Assembly (NCBI GenBank): GCA_030528145.1 | Contig: JAUMZK010000002.1 | Coordinates: forward strand, 105,431 to 169,430 | Length of the DNA stretch: 64,000 nucleotides | Reading direction: 5' to 3' | DNA from: Actinomycetaceae bacterium | Lineage (GTDB): Bacteria > Actinomycetota > Actinomycetes > Actinomycetales > Actinomycetaceae | In this document: positions 1 through 9,893 of the stretch, in pieces | Numbering within the stretch: position 1 is the stretch's first letter | Layout of the letters: every line of letters begins with the position of its first letter | Notes under the pieces: model-generated | Seen by the model: only the letters and a program-made list of their open reading frames with translations | Told to the model about the DNA's origin: nothing | The model's database searches: none | Translations under genes and position numbers: made by a program

Positions 1-1
1 C

Positions 2-1513
2 GAAGAGCACCCCATTCCCGAAGATCTTCTGGAACTCGCCGAAAGCTACCACGAAGCGGCTACTGAAGCCGCTGCGGAAGCTGACGAGGAATTGATGGAA
101 GAATACTTGGAAAACGGCGAACTTTCCAAAGAAAAGATCCTGGAAGGTTTGCGAAAGCGCACCATCGCTTCCGAAATTTACCCAGTCTTCTGTGGCTCCG
201 CCTTCAAGAACAAGGGCGTGCAGCCCATGCTCGACGGCGTGATCCAATTCCTACCCACCCCGCTGGACGTGCCCGCAGTTCGCGGCTTCGCGCCCGGGAA
301 AGAGGGCGAAGAGGAACTGATCCGCAAGGCCGACGAAAAAGAGCCTTTCTCCGCCCTCGCGTTCAAAGTTGCAGTACACCCGTTCTACGGCAAACTCACT
401 TACATCCGCGTTTACTCCGGTATTGTCAAGGCTGGCGCAACCGTTCTGAACTCTGCTAAAGGCAAGAAAGAACGCATCGGCAAGATTTTCCAGATGCACT
501 CCAACCACGAAAACCAGGTTGATGAAGCACACGCCGGTCACATCTATGCGTTCATTGGTCTGAAGGAAGTCACCACCGGCGACACCCTGTGCGACCAAGC
601 CAACCCGATCGTCCTCGAATCGATGACTTTCCCGGATCCCGTTATCCACGTAGCCATTGAACCGAAGTCGAAAGCAGACCAGGAAAAGCTGGGTACGGCA
701 ATCCAAAAGCTTGCCGAAGAAGATCCCACCTTCACTGTCAAGCTCGACGACGAAACCGGTCAAACCGTTATCGGTGGTATGGGCGAACTCCACTTGGACG
801 TCCTCGTCGACCGTATGCGCCGCGAGTTCAAGGTGGAAGCAAACGTGGGTGCGCCCATGGTTGCTTACCGTGAAACCATTAAGAAGGCGGTCGAAAAAGT
901 CGACTACACGCACAAGAAACAAACCGGTGGCTCCGGTCAGTTCGCAAAAGTGCAGGTCACGTTCGAACCGTTGCCGCTCAACGCCGAGGAAACCTACGAA
1001 TTCGAAGACAAGATTACCGGTGGTCGTATTCCGCGCGAATACATTCCGGCGGTTGATGCAGGTATCCAAGACGCTATGGAAACCGGTGTTCTGGCTGGTT
1101 ACCCGATGGTGGGCGTCAAAGCCATCCTCATCGATGGCGCATACCACGACGTCGACTCCAGCGAAATGGCGTTCAAGATTGCCGGCACCATGGTATTCCG
1201 CGAAGGTATCCGCAAAGCCAGCCCGGTCCTGCTAGAACCGGTCATGGCTGTTGAGGTCCGTACCCCCGAAGAATACATGGGGGATGTTATTGGCGACCTG
1301 AACTCACGCCGTGGTAGCATTTCTGCCATGGAGGACGCTCACGGCATTAAGATCGTGCGCGCCCATGTACCTCTGTCAGAAATGTTCGGCTACGTCGGGG
1401 ACCTTCGTTCCAAGACGCAAGGTCGCGCAGTTTACTCGATGGAGTTCGACAGCTACGCCGAGGTTCCTCGTAACGTCGCTGACGAAATCATTGCAAAGAC
1501 CCGGGGCGAATAA
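2..1513 (+). CDS. fusA: Elongation factor G, C-terminal part
   Basis: Ribosomal translocase GTPase. The frame is open from base 2, so the gene enters from the left edge and its N-terminal G domain (about 200 residues) is outside. The visible 503 residues cover the end of the G' region and domains II-V: the domain II barrel, domain III with [10 protein letters not shown], domain IV with [15 protein letters not shown], and domain V with the EF-G signature around [11 protein letters not shown]. It ends 121 bp before tuf, the classical str-operon order. No frameshift or missing region is seen. Confidence 0.97.
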   Translation, partial: EEHPIPEDLLELAESYHEAATEAAAEADEELMEEYLENGELSKEKILEGLRKRTIASEIYPVFCGSAFKNKGVQPMLDGVIQFLPTPLDVPAVRGFAPGKEGEEELIRKADEKEPFSALAFKVAVHPFYGKLTYIRVYSGIVKAGATVLNSAKGKKERIGKIFQMHSNHENQVDEAHAGHIYAFIGLKEVTTGDTLCDQANPIVLESMTFPDPVIHVAIEPKSKADQEKLGTAIQKLAEEDPTFTVKLDDETGQTVIGGMGELHLDVLVDRMRREFKVEANVGAPMVAYRETIKKAVEKVDYTHKKQTGGSGQFAKVQVTFEPLPLNAEETYEFEDKITGGRIPREYIPAVDAGIQDAMETGVLAGYPMVGVKAILIDGAYHDVDSSEMAFKIAGTMVFREGIRKASPVLLEPVMAVEVRTPEEYMGDVIGDLNSRRGSISAMEDAHGIKIVRAHVPLSEMFGYVGDLRSKTQGRAVYSMEFDSYAEVPRNVADEIIAKTRGE

Positions 1514-1622
1514 GACCCGCAGGTTTGATACTGCACACAAAATAAGATACAAACCCGTAGGGATCTCATTCGCCTGTTAGGCTTTATTTGCCAGAGGCTA
1601 TGAGAACTACTACAAGAGTCCC

Positions 1623-1628
1623 AGGAGG
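1623..1628 (+). promoter_or_regulatory. Shine-Dalgarno site of tuf
   Basis: AGGAGG six bases before a GTG codon. It decides the start of tuf at GTG 1635, giving the usual [21 protein letters not shown]-terminus. Confidence 0.85.
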
Positions 1629-1634
1629 ACAAAA

Positions 1635-2825
1635 GTGGCAAAGGCCAAGTACGACAAGTCCAAGCCGCACGTAAACGTCGGCACCATCGGTCACGTTGAC
1701 CACGGTAAAACCACTACTACTGCAGCTATCACCAAGGTGCTGCACGACAAGTACCCGGATCTGAACGAATTCACTCCGTTCGATCAGGTAGACAACGCGC
1801 CTGAAGAGCGCGACCGTGGTATTACCATTAACGTTTCTCACGTTGAATACCAAACCGAGGCTCGTCACTACGCTCACGTAGACGCCCCTGGTCACGCTGA
1901 CTACATCAAGAACATGATTACTGGCGCAGCCCAGATGGACGGCGCTATCCTGGTTGTCGCCGCAACCGACGGTCCTATGGCTCAGACCCGCGAACACGTG
2001 CTGCTGGCCCGTCAGGTCGGCGTGCCCGTGATCCTAGTCGCCCTTAACAAGGCCGACATGGTTGACGACGAAGAAATGCTGGAACTGGTCGAAGAAGAAG
2101 TTCGCGACCTGTTGGATTCCCAGGGCTTCGATGGTCAGAACGCGCCGGTTATTCGCATCTCCGCCCTCAAGGCGTTGGAAGGCGATCCGGAATGGTCCAA
2201 GAAGATCGAAGAACTGATGGAAGCTGTCGACACTTACGTTCCCACTCCGGAACGTGACATGGACAAGCCCTTCCTTATGCCTATCGAGGACGTCTTCACC
2301 ATTACCGGTCGTGGCACCGTTGTCACCGGTCGTGTGGAACGTGGCAAGCTCGCCATCAACTCTGAAGTCGAAATCGTTGGTATTCGCGAAACCCAGAAGA
2401 CCACCGTTACCGGCATTGAAATGTTCCACAAGCAAATGGACGAAGCCTGGGCAGGCGAAAACTGTGGTCTGCTGCTGCGCGGCACCAAGCGCGACGAAGT
2501 GGAACGCGGTCAGGTTGTTTGCCAGCCCGGCTCCATCACTCCGGAAACCAAATTCAAGGGACAGGTTTACATCCTCAAGAAGGACGAAGGCGGTCGTCAC
2601 AACCCGTTCTTCACCAACTACCGTCCTCAGTTCTACTTCCGTACCACTGACGTCACCGGCATCATTGAACTGCCTGAAGGCACCGAAATGGTTATGCCCG
2701 GCGACACCACCGAGATCACCGTGGAACTGATCCACCCGATCGCTATGGAAGTCGGTCTCGGCTTCGCTATCCGTGAAGGCGGACACACTGTCGGTTCCGG
2801 TCGTGTGACCGAAATCCTCGGCTAG
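1635..2825 (+). CDS. tuf: Elongation factor Tu
   Basis: GTPase delivering aminoacyl-tRNA to the ribosome. At 396 residues it has the normal length. G-domain motifs are all present: GHVDHGKTT near residue 19, DAPGHADY near 82, NKADM near 137 and a [12 protein letters not shown] G5 element near 175. Domains II and III follow, with the conserved [12 protein letters not shown] segment. The GTG start has a perfect Shine-Dalgarno. The gene lies directly after fusA and is closed by a strong hairpin terminator. Confidence 0.98.
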   Translation: MAKAKYDKSKPHVNVGTIGHVDHGKTTTTAAITKVLHDKYPDLNEFTPFDQVDNAPEERDRGITINVSHVEYQTEARHYAHVDAPGHADYIKNMITGAAQMDGAILVVAATDGPMAQTREHVLLARQVGVPVILVALNKADMVDDEEMLELVEEEVRDLLDSQGFDGQNAPVIRISALKALEGDPEWSKKIEELMEAVDTYVPTPERDMDKPFLMPIEDVFTITGRGTVVTGRVERGKLAINSEVEIVGIRETQKTTVTGIEMFHKQMDEAWAGENCGLLLRGTKRDEVERGQVVCQPGSITPETKFKGQVYILKKDEGGRHNPFFTNYRPQFYFRTTDVTGIIELPEGTEMVMPGDTTEITVELIHPIAMEVGLGFAIREGGHTVGSGRVTEILG

Positions 2826-2841
2826 TAGCATCTAGTTTCTG

Positions 2842-2870
2842 AAAGGGACCCGCGTGGTGCGGGTCCCTTT
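2842..2870 (+). terminator. Rho-independent terminator of tuf
   Basis: Perfect 12-bp stem AAAGGGACCCGC / GCGGGTCCCTTT with a 5-base loop, 16 bp after the tuf stop codon. Confidence 0.9.
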
Positions 2871-2896
2871 CTATACCCACCACACCTTGACCAAGT

Positions 2897-2931
2897 GCGA
2901 AATGGTTTGTTGTCGGCAAAATCGTTTGCAT
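2897..2931. repeat. Short dispersed repeat (TTTTG/TTTG family)
   Basis: The stretch GCGAAATGGTTTGTTGTCGG followed by CAAAATCGTTTGC resembles the degenerate unit repeated at 50113-50169 and 63583-63960 (consensus roughly RAAYGRTTTTGYTGAGG). It sits between the convergent genes tuf and mgtE. Function unknown. Confidence 0.4.
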
Positions 2932-2949
2932 TCACGGCACGGTCCGGCA

Positions 2950-4287
2950 CTACAATGACAACACCGTAATGGCAATAGAAAAGTAAACTACCAGCCCAGA
3001 TGCGTCACAGAAGGTGGAAATGAAAGGTGTACTGAAAACCGCTGGGTCTACTTTGCAGGCGCGGGCGATCAAGGGGATACAGCCGCCCACGGTGGCGGCA
3101 ATCGGACAGTTGAACACCAATGTCAGTCCGATCACGAGGGCGATGCCACTGCCGTAAAGTGGCCACGCCACCAGTGACGCTATTATCGCCAAAAGGCACC
3201 CGACCAGTAGCCCTGCACGTATTTCTTTGAAAGCGACGCGCCCAATATCTTTGCCTTCGATGTCGCCTACCGCTAGGGCGCGGGTAACTGTAGTGGCGGC
3301 TTGTGAGCCGGTGTTCCCGCCGATACCTATTAGTAGGGGTACGAACAGGGCGAGGGCGACGTTTTGGTCCAGGGTGGACTCGAAGAATCCCATTACTTTC
3401 ACGGTCAAAGTGGCGGAAATGCCCAGTACCAGCAGCCACACTATGCGAGAGTGCGCAATTTCTTTCACTGGCGTCAGCAGGTAGGGGCGGGTCAAAGGTT
3501 CGGAGGCGCCAGCACGTGCGTGGTCTTCTTCAGCTTCATAAATGTCAATCCAGGCGGCGTCCGCCAGCGGCCAGATTCCTACCAGGCGTTCTTCGCGGTC
3601 TACCACCGGATAGACGAGGTCGCCGCTCAACAGTGCTTGCCGCGCCGCCATCTCTACATTGTCGGTAGTGTAGAAAAAGTCGGGGTGAGAGTCCATTACG
3701 GTAGATACCGTGTCTTGCGGGTCCGCATATAACAGTTTGGCGAGGGCGACAGTCCCGATCAGTTTTCGATCCGCAGTCAAAACCGGTATTTCGGCAATTT
3801 TGTCGTTGTCGGCGTCTAGTTGCGAGATACGGTGCAGTAGTGCCCCAATTTTCTCGTCTGGGCGGGTGCGGATTATTTGTGCCGCCATTCGCCGCCCCAC
3901 GGATTCGCGGGGGTACCCCAAAAGTTCGCGGATGGGTGCGCGTTCGTCCTCTTTCCAATACCGCACCAGTTGTTTCGCAACTTTTGCGGGAACTTCGTCC
4001 AGTAGCCAAGCCTGTTCTTCGGGGTCTAGGGAGCGGAAGGCATCGGCGGTCGATTCGGCGCCGAGGGCGGATAGCAGGTCGGCTTGCATGCCTCCGTCGA
4101 ATTCCTCGAATACTTCCAGGGAGGTGGTTTTGTCTAGCAACCGAAAGGCTAACCCGGCTTCTTCTGTGGGCAGGGATTCGATGATGTCTGCGACGACGGG
4201 GGCAGGGCGTCCTCGAAGATCTTCGGCAACAGCGGCAAATTTGCGGTTGCGGATCAGATCTAGGTAGTCGGTTGCAATGTCTTCCAT
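2950..4287 (-). CDS. mgtE: Magnesium transporter MgtE
   Basis: Mg2+ channel of the inner membrane. The 445-residue protein has the full family layout: acidic N domain of alpha repeats (about 1-130), a pair of CBS domains (about 131-255, including YPVVDREERLVG), a plug helix, and five membrane segments from about residue 281. The membrane part contains the hallmark GIGGNTGSQAATT near 320, which lines the pore, and FNCPIAATVGG in TM4. In the family, Mg2+ binding to N and CBS domains closes the channel. It is convergent with tuf and monocistronic. Confidence 0.96.
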   Translation of the reverse strand: MEDIATDYLDLIRNRKFAAVAEDLRGRPAPVVADIIESLPTEEAGLAFRLLDKTTSLEVFEEFDGGMQADLLSALGAESTADAFRSLDPEEQAWLLDEVPAKVAKQLVRYWKEDERAPIRELLGYPRESVGRRMAAQIIRTRPDEKIGALLHRISQLDADNDKIAEIPVLTADRKLIGTVALAKLLYADPQDTVSTVMDSHPDFFYTTDNVEMAARQALLSGDLVYPVVDREERLVGIWPLADAAWIDIYEAEEDHARAGASEPLTRPYLLTPVKEIAHSRIVWLLVLGISATLTVKVMGFFESTLDQNVALALFVPLLIGIGGNTGSQAATTVTRALAVGDIEGKDIGRVAFKEIRAGLLVGCLLAIIASLVAWPLYGSGIALVIGLTLVFNCPIAATVGGCIPLIARACKVDPAVFSTPFISTFCDASGLVVYFSIAITVLSL

Positions 4288-4551
4288 GTATCAAGCCTAA
4301 TTGGAGACGCAATTTTCGCCATAATTTAGGTAAATCTTCGCGCGTTTTTGCAGTTCCAGAAGTTTTGGTGTAAAAATGTGATTTCTAGGGCGCGAACATT
4401 TGCTAAACGTTGAAAGAATAGCAGCTAATCCGTTACGCTTCATTATTATTTTACAGACAGTCTCAATATACGAAGTACTGTATAACTATTCAGTTCGCTT
4501 TGCCTAGCATTGATCTAACCTGTTTAACCATTTCACGGCAAGGAGGATATC

Positions 4552-6015
4552 GTGGAAAATCAATCCAGCGACGCACCTTCAGGAAATTCGCTGAAGCGGG
4601 GACTACGCGCACGCCATCTGCACATGATAGCTATTGGGGGCGCAATTGGCACGGGTCTGTTTGTTGCTTCCGGAGCGACAATTTCGCAAGCGGGTCCCGG
4701 CGGTGCCCTCGTTGCATACGTGCTGATTGGGTTCATGGTTTATCTGCTAATGCAATCGCTGGGGGAAATGGCCGCATATATTCCTGCAACGGGGGCGTTT
4801 GAAGAATTTGGTTCCCGTTTTGTCAGTCCTTCTTTTGGTTTCGCCTTGGGGTGGAATTACTGGTACAACTGGGCAATTACCGTGGCGGCGGAACTGGTAG
4901 CGGCCGCCCTCATTATGAAATATTGGTTGCCCCACGTGCCTGCCTGGATTTGGTCGGCACTTTTTCTGGCTATTTTAGTGACGCTCAACGCGATGTCTGC
5001 CAGGGCTTATGGTGAGGGCGAATTTATTTTCGCCTCTGTAAAGGTAATTACTGTTCTCGTGTTCTTAATCTTGGGCATATTGATGATTTTGGGGATTATG
5101 GGCAATAAGACTCCGGGCTTTACTAACTGGGTTACGGGGGAGGCGCCGTTCGTAAATGGTGGTTTGGGCATTTTGTCGGTGTTTATGATTGCGGGTTTCA
5201 GCTTCCAGGGCACCGAGTTGGTGGGCATCGCTGCGGGGGAGGCAGAGAACCCCAGGGAAACCGTTCCGAGGGCGACGCGCACGATTTTTTGGCGCATCTT
5301 GCTGTTTTACGTCGGGACGATTGCCGTAATTGGTTTCCTCATTCCGTATTTTGATCAGAATTTGTTGCATGCTGATGTCGATAATGTCTCGGTTAGCCCA
5401 TTCACTTTGGTGTTCCATAATGCGGGCATTGCGTCTGCAGCAGCGATTATGAATGCAGTGATTTTGTCTTCGGTGTTGTCGGCGGGCAATTCGGGATTGT
5501 ATGCTTCGACGCGCATGTTGTACGCCTTAGCGAAGAATGGGCGCGCGCCCCGCATTTTTGGAAAAACTAATAAGAAGGGCGTCCCTATGGTGGCTTTGGG
5601 GGTTACCACCTTGGTGGGGATGGCGTGTTTTTTGACATCGATTATTGGTGACGGTGGAGCCTACACATGGTTGATAAATTCTTCGGGTTTGGCGGGTTTT
5701 ATTACGTGGATGGGGATTGCCTGGTCGCATTACCGATTCCGGAAGGCGTACGTGGCGCAGGGGCGCGATTTAGCTGAACTGCCTTACCGGGCGGCACTTT
5801 ATCCGGCAGGTCCAATGATTGCGCTGTTCATGTGTGGCTTTGTGATTGTGGGGCAAAACTATGAGACCCTGGTGGGTAACGGTAACTTTACGTCCTTGTT
5901 GTCCAGTTATATTGGTTTGCCGTTGTTCTTGGCATTGTGGGTAGGGCACAAGTGGGTTACTAAGTCGAAGCCTGTTGATCTGCTGGAAGCAGACTTTGCG
6001 CATCCAGAACATTAG
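4552..6015 (+). CDS. Amino-acid permease, APC superfamily (LysP-like)
   Basis: Proton-coupled amino-acid uptake carrier of the AAT group. The 487-residue protein has about 12 hydrophobic segments. Near residue 24 it carries the substrate-loop motif MIAIGGAIGTGLF, and near 85 the segment SRFVSPSFGFALGWNYW that is typical of lysine-specific permeases. The GTG start at 4552 follows AAGGAGG with good spacing. It stands alone between mgtE (divergent) and the oligopeptide operon. Lysine is the likeliest substrate by similarity, but GabP/AnsP-type substrates cannot be excluded. Confidence 0.88.
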   Translation: MENQSSDAPSGNSLKRGLRARHLHMIAIGGAIGTGLFVASGATISQAGPGGALVAYVLIGFMVYLLMQSLGEMAAYIPATGAFEEFGSRFVSPSFGFALGWNYWYNWAITVAAELVAAALIMKYWLPHVPAWIWSALFLAILVTLNAMSARAYGEGEFIFASVKVITVLVFLILGILMILGIMGNKTPGFTNWVTGEAPFVNGGLGILSVFMIAGFSFQGTELVGIAAGEAENPRETVPRATRTIFWRILLFYVGTIAVIGFLIPYFDQNLLHADVDNVSVSPFTLVFHNAGIASAAAIMNAVILSSVLSAGNSGLYASTRMLYALAKNGRAPRIFGKTNKKGVPMVALGVTTLVGMACFLTSIIGDGGAYTWLINSSGLAGFITWMGIAWSHYRFRKAYVAQGRDLAELPYRAALYPAGPMIALFMCGFVIVGQNYETLVGNGNFTSLLSSYIGLPLFLALWVGHKWVTKSKPVDLLEADFAHPEH

Positions 6016-6317
6016 GGTTTTCCCGAGGACGCCTGCCCATTTCCGGTTTCCTGAAGGTTATATAAAACGTAAACATTACCTTAATCGTTATTCAGTTTTA
6101 GTAAAAAATTGTCGCTAAAGATGAAATGGTTTCACTTAGTGAGACGTGAAAACTGAGAAATTTCTGTACGAAATAGGTGTTGACCTGGGGGTATGCTTTA
6201 GTTTTTGGGTGTGAGCTGAAAAACTGTGAAAAAAAGTCACTGTAAAGTGATTACAGGAATACTCGCCGTGGTCTAACCAACAAGACTTTTTTGGGTGAGT
6301 CCTACAAGGAGGAAAAT
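6016..6317 (+). promoter_or_regulatory. Intergenic region ahead of the oligopeptide operon
   Basis: This 300-bp AT-rich gap must hold the operon promoter. A TTGACC at about 6180 could be a -35 box, but I see no convincing -10 at the usual spacing and no clear operator. The sequence CCGAGGACGCC near 6029 is a copy of the window-wide CGAGGRCG motif. The last bases hold AAGGAGG, which fixes the GTG start of the binding protein. Confidence 0.4.
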
Positions 6318-7952
6318 GTGAAATCTAAGCGTATTGCTTTCGCCGCATCTGCCGCAGCGCTGTCATTAGTGCTGGTTGGTTGTGGCGCCGGATCCGGCGG
6401 TTCCGCAGCTAGCGACGGCGATCTGGTAACCGTTAACGCCGGCGAACCCCAAAATCCGCTTTTGCCGGGCGTAACCAACGAAACTGGTGGCGGTCGTATT
6501 CTGAACGTGATTAACGCTCGTCTGGTCTACTACACGGCTGACGGGAAGCCGAAAAATGATCTGGCTGAATCCATCAAGCAAAACAGCAACAGCACCGAAT
6601 TTACCATCAAGGTGAAGAAGGGGATGAAGTTTAGCGATGGGTCGGACCTGAATGCCCACAGCTTCGTTGATGCGTGGAACTACATGGCTAACCCCAAGAA
6701 CGCGCAAGCTCAGGGCTTCTTTCTTGAAGACGTCAAGGGCTACGAACCTGGTCCTGAAAAGGGCAAGGAAGGTGAAGCCAAGGATATTCTTGCACTAGAA
6801 GGTCTAAAGATTCTAGACGACCACACCTTCAAGGTAGAGCTGAACCAACCTGCTTCTGACTTCGCTCTGCGTCTGGGCTACTCCGCATTCGCGCCTCTGC
6901 CCAAGAAGGCATTCGAAGACATGAAAGCCTACGGTGAAAAGCCGCTGTCGTCCGGTCCTTACAAGCTCGCTGACGACGGATGGCGCCACAACGAATACAT
7001 CAAGGTTGTTGCAAACGACAAGTACAATGGTCCCCAAAAAGCAAAGAACAAGGGCATCAATTTCAAGATCTACACCAAACAGGATGCGGCCTACCAAGAC
7101 CTGCTGGGCGGACAGCTTGACGCAGTTGATAATATTCCGGACTCTGCATTTGGCAGCTACAAGAAAGACTTGGGCGACCGCGCTGTGAACCAGCCCGCCG
7201 CTATCTTCCAGTCCTTCACTATTCCGGTGTCTACCCCGCACTTCGGGGTGGACGACGAAGGTCGCCTGCGTCGCCAAGCCCTCTCCATGTCGATCGATCG
7301 TAAGCAGATCACCGACAAAGTATTCCAGGGTACTCGTACCCCAGCTAAGGACTTCACCTCCCCGGCAATTGACGGTTGGAGTGACAAGATTCCGGGCAGC
7401 GAAGTAACCAACTTTGACGCCGCCAAGGCTAAGGACCTGTGGGCTAAGGCTAATGCCATCAAGCCTTGGGACGGCAAATTCCAAATTGCTTACAACGCCG
7501 ATGGTGGTCACCAAGCATGGGTAGATGCGGTTTGTAACCAAATCAAGAACACCCTGGGAATCGATGCTGAAGGTAAGCCCTACCCGGACTTCAAGTCCTT
7601 CCGCGATGACATCACCAACCAAAAGCTGAAGGCGGGCTTCCGTACCGGGTGGCAAGCTGACTACCCGGGTATGTACAACTTCCTCGGTCCAACCTACGCG
7701 ACCGGTGGACCCTCGAACGACGGTCAGTACACTAACCCCACCTTCGATAAGCTGTTGCGTGAAGGTAACGCCGCTCCTGACGTGAAGACTGCAAACGCGA
7801 AGTACATTGAAGCACAACAGATTCTACTCAAGGATCTGCCTGCTATCCCGCTGTGGTACTCCAACGTCAACGGTGGTTCTGCGGAATCTGTAAGTGGCGT
7901 AAAGTTCGGTTGGGACGGTCAACCGCTGTACCATGAAATTGAGAAAAAATAG
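6318..7952 (+). CDS. Oligopeptide ABC transporter, substrate-binding lipoprotein
   Basis: Extracytoplasmic solute-binding protein of family 5 (OppA/DppA type), anchored by lipid. Start chosen at GTG 6318 after AAGGAGG, giving a lipoprotein signal (KSKRIAFAASAAALSLVLVG) followed by the lipobox cysteine in LVGC. The mature part has family features such as LVYYTADGKPKNDLAES, FSDGSDLNAHSFVDAWNYM and a C-terminal PAIPLWYSN. At 544 residues it is full length. It heads an operon with two permeases and a fused ATPase. Substrates are probably oligopeptides. Confidence 0.93.
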   Translation: MKSKRIAFAASAAALSLVLVGCGAGSGGSAASDGDLVTVNAGEPQNPLLPGVTNETGGGRILNVINARLVYYTADGKPKNDLAESIKQNSNSTEFTIKVKKGMKFSDGSDLNAHSFVDAWNYMANPKNAQAQGFFLEDVKGYEPGPEKGKEGEAKDILALEGLKILDDHTFKVELNQPASDFALRLGYSAFAPLPKKAFEDMKAYGEKPLSSGPYKLADDGWRHNEYIKVVANDKYNGPQKAKNKGINFKIYTKQDAAYQDLLGGQLDAVDNIPDSAFGSYKKDLGDRAVNQPAAIFQSFTIPVSTPHFGVDDEGRLRRQALSMSIDRKQITDKVFQGTRTPAKDFTSPAIDGWSDKIPGSEVTNFDAAKAKDLWAKANAIKPWDGKFQIAYNADGGHQAWVDAVCNQIKNTLGIDAEGKPYPDFKSFRDDITNQKLKAGFRTGWQADYPGMYNFLGPTYATGGPSNDGQYTNPTFDKLLREGNAAPDVKTANAKYIEAQQILLKDLPAIPLWYSNVNGGSAESVSGVKFGWDGQPLYHEIEKK

Positions 7953-7985
7953 TTTACAGGTAGACTAGATTCTCAATGAACTCGG

Positions 7986-8010
7986 TGCGGGGCCCGAAGC
8001 GGGCCCCGCA
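7986..8010 (+). terminator. Intercistronic hairpin after the binding protein
   Basis: Perfect 10-bp stem TGCGGGGCCC / GGGCCCCGCA with a 5-base loop between the binding-protein stop and the first permease. There is no T run. Such hairpins commonly stabilise or attenuate so that the binding protein is made in excess of the permease. Confidence 0.7.
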
Positions 8011-8033
8011 TCACATTGAACCCGAGGAAACAT

Positions 8034-8960
8034 ATGATCCGATACATAGGTAGGCGCCTCCTACAGACAATTCCCGTCTTCTTAGGCGCGACATTTTTAA
8101 TATTCGCGATGGTGTTCCTGATGCCGGGTGATCCCGTTGCCGCCCTCGGCGGTGATCGCGGTCTGAACCCCGCAGTAGCTGCACAAATCCGCGCCGAATA
8201 CAATCTTGACAAGCCTTTCATCATCCAATATCTGCTTTACTTGAAAGGCGTTTTGACCTTTAACTTTGGTCGAACATTCAGTGGTCGCGACGTTTTGGAC
8301 GTGATGGCTGGGGCCTTCCCCGTAACTATTCAGCTGGCCTTTATGGCACTTATCTTTGAGGCTGTATTCGGTATTCTTTTTGGCGTTATTGCCGGCATGA
8401 AGCGGGGGAGTTGGTTCGATTCCACCGTCCTCGTAATCTCCCTGACTGTTATCTCGGTGCCAACCTTCGTAATCGGTTTCGTTTTACAGTTCATCTTTGG
8501 TGTGAAACTGCAAGTCCTGCCTATCACCGTGGGCAGCAACGTCAGTTTCTATTCGCTATTGCTGCCAGCTCTGGTGCTCGGGGCAGTTTCTTTCGCTTAC
8601 GTCTTGCGCCTTACCCGCCAGTCAGTGGCGGAAAATCTTAGCGCAGACTACGTGCGTACAGCACGCGCTAAAGGTCTGGATAAAGGCACGGTGATGCGCA
8701 GGCACATCCTCCGTAACTCCTTGATTCCGGTGGTCACCTTCCTGGGTGCAGACCTCGGCGCTCTAATGGGTGGCGCCATCGTTACTGAGGGTATTTTCGC
8801 GATCAACGGCGTGGGCGGCACCCTATACCAAGCGATCGTGCGCGGTGAAGCCGCCACGGTAGTTTCGTTTACCACCGTGCTCGTGTTGGTCTACATCTTG
8901 GCAAACTTACTAGTAGACCTGCTGTACGCTGCACTCGACCCGAGGATCCGCTATGTCTAA
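8034..8960 (+). CDS. Oligopeptide ABC transporter permease (OppB-like)
   Basis: Inner-membrane permease subunit. Start chosen at ATG 8034 (MIRYIGRRLLQTIPVFLGAT), because this N-terminal membrane helix is the family standard and a GAGG lies just upstream. The protein has 308 residues and six membrane segments. The EAA loop that contacts the ATPase is visible at YVRTARAKGLDKGTVMRRH. It overlaps the next permease by 8 bp, so translation is probably coupled. Confidence 0.94.
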   Translation: MIRYIGRRLLQTIPVFLGATFLIFAMVFLMPGDPVAALGGDRGLNPAVAAQIRAEYNLDKPFIIQYLLYLKGVLTFNFGRTFSGRDVLDVMAGAFPVTIQLAFMALIFEAVFGILFGVIAGMKRGSWFDSTVLVISLTVISVPTFVIGFVLQFIFGVKLQVLPITVGSNVSFYSLLLPALVLGAVSFAYVLRLTRQSVAENLSADYVRTARAKGLDKGTVMRRHILRNSLIPVVTFLGADLGALMGGAIVTEGIFAINGVGGTLYQAIVRGEAATVVSFTTVLVLVYILANLLVDLLYAALDPRIRYV

Positions 8961-9891
8961 GATTTACCCAGGACAAGAACACGTTGTTAGCCCCGTTGAC
9001 GAAACTGGGCTGGGCGCGGTAGACGCAGTTCGCGACGAATCTGCGCCGTCTTCGCAGTGGGGTGAAGCCTGGAAATACCTGCGTAAGCGCCCCCTATTTT
9101 GGGTTTCGGCCGCCATTATTGCTTTCGTACTGATTATGGCGGCGGTACCACAACTTTTCACCAGCCTGGATCCGAACTTCTGCGACTTGAAGTATAGCCA
9201 ACAAGGCGCTATATCCGGGCACCCCTTCGGTTTTGACCGCCAGGGTTGCGATGTTTATGCCCGCGTAATTTACGGGGCGAGGACGTCAATTATTGTGGGG
9301 GTTTTGACCACGCTGTCTGTTGTCATTATTGGTCTGATTTTTGGATCCCTCGCTGGCTACTTCGGCGGCTGGATGGACACGCTGCTGTCCCGCCTCACCG
9401 ATATCTTCTTTGCCATCCCGTTCGTGCTCGCGGCCATCGTTATCATGCAGCTGTTCAAGGACGGGCGCAACGTATACATGGTGGTGGCCGTGCTTGCTGC
9501 CTTTGGTTGGCCGCAAATAGCGCGTATTACACGCGGCTCCGTAATGAGCGTAAAGAACGAAGAATTCGTTACTGCGGCGCGCGCCTTGGGGCAATCTGGT
9601 TGGAAAATCCTCACCAAGCACATCTTGCCCAACTCGGCTGCTCCGGTTATCGTGTACGCAACTGTCGCCCTCGGCACCTTCATTGTTGCCGAAGCTACCC
9701 TGTCCTTCCTGGGGCTCGGGCTCCCATCCAGTGTTGTGTCCTGGGGCGGAGACATTTCTAAAGCCCAGACCTCCCTGCGTTCCCAACCGCTCATCTTGTT
9801 CTACCCGTCCATCGCTCTGGCGATGACCGTGTTGAGCTTCATCATGATGGGCGACGTAGTTCGCGATGCACTAGACCCCAAGTCGAGGTAG
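8953..9891 (+). CDS. Oligopeptide ABC transporter permease (OppC-like)
   Basis: Second membrane subunit, 312 residues. A cytoplasmic N-terminal arm of about 45 residues precedes the first membrane segment (FWVSAAIIAFVLIMAAVP). The EAA loop reads EFVTAARALGQSGWKILTKH. The N-terminal periplasmic region and later SFLGLGLPSSVVSWG are typical for DppC/OppC. It sits between the first permease (8-bp overlap) and the ATPase (2-bp gap). Confidence 0.94.
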   Translation: MSKIYPGQEHVVSPVDETGLGAVDAVRDESAPSSQWGEAWKYLRKRPLFWVSAAIIAFVLIMAAVPQLFTSLDPNFCDLKYSQQGAISGHPFGFDRQGCDVYARVIYGARTSIIVGVLTTLSVVIIGLIFGSLAGYFGGWMDTLLSRLTDIFFAIPFVLAAIVIMQLFKDGRNVYMVVAVLAAFGWPQIARITRGSVMSVKNEEFVTAARALGQSGWKILTKHILPNSAAPVIVYATVALGTFIVAEATLSFLGLGLPSSVVSWGGDISKAQTSLRSQPLILFYPSIALAMTVLSFIMMGDVVRDALDPKSR

Positions 9892-9893
9892 TA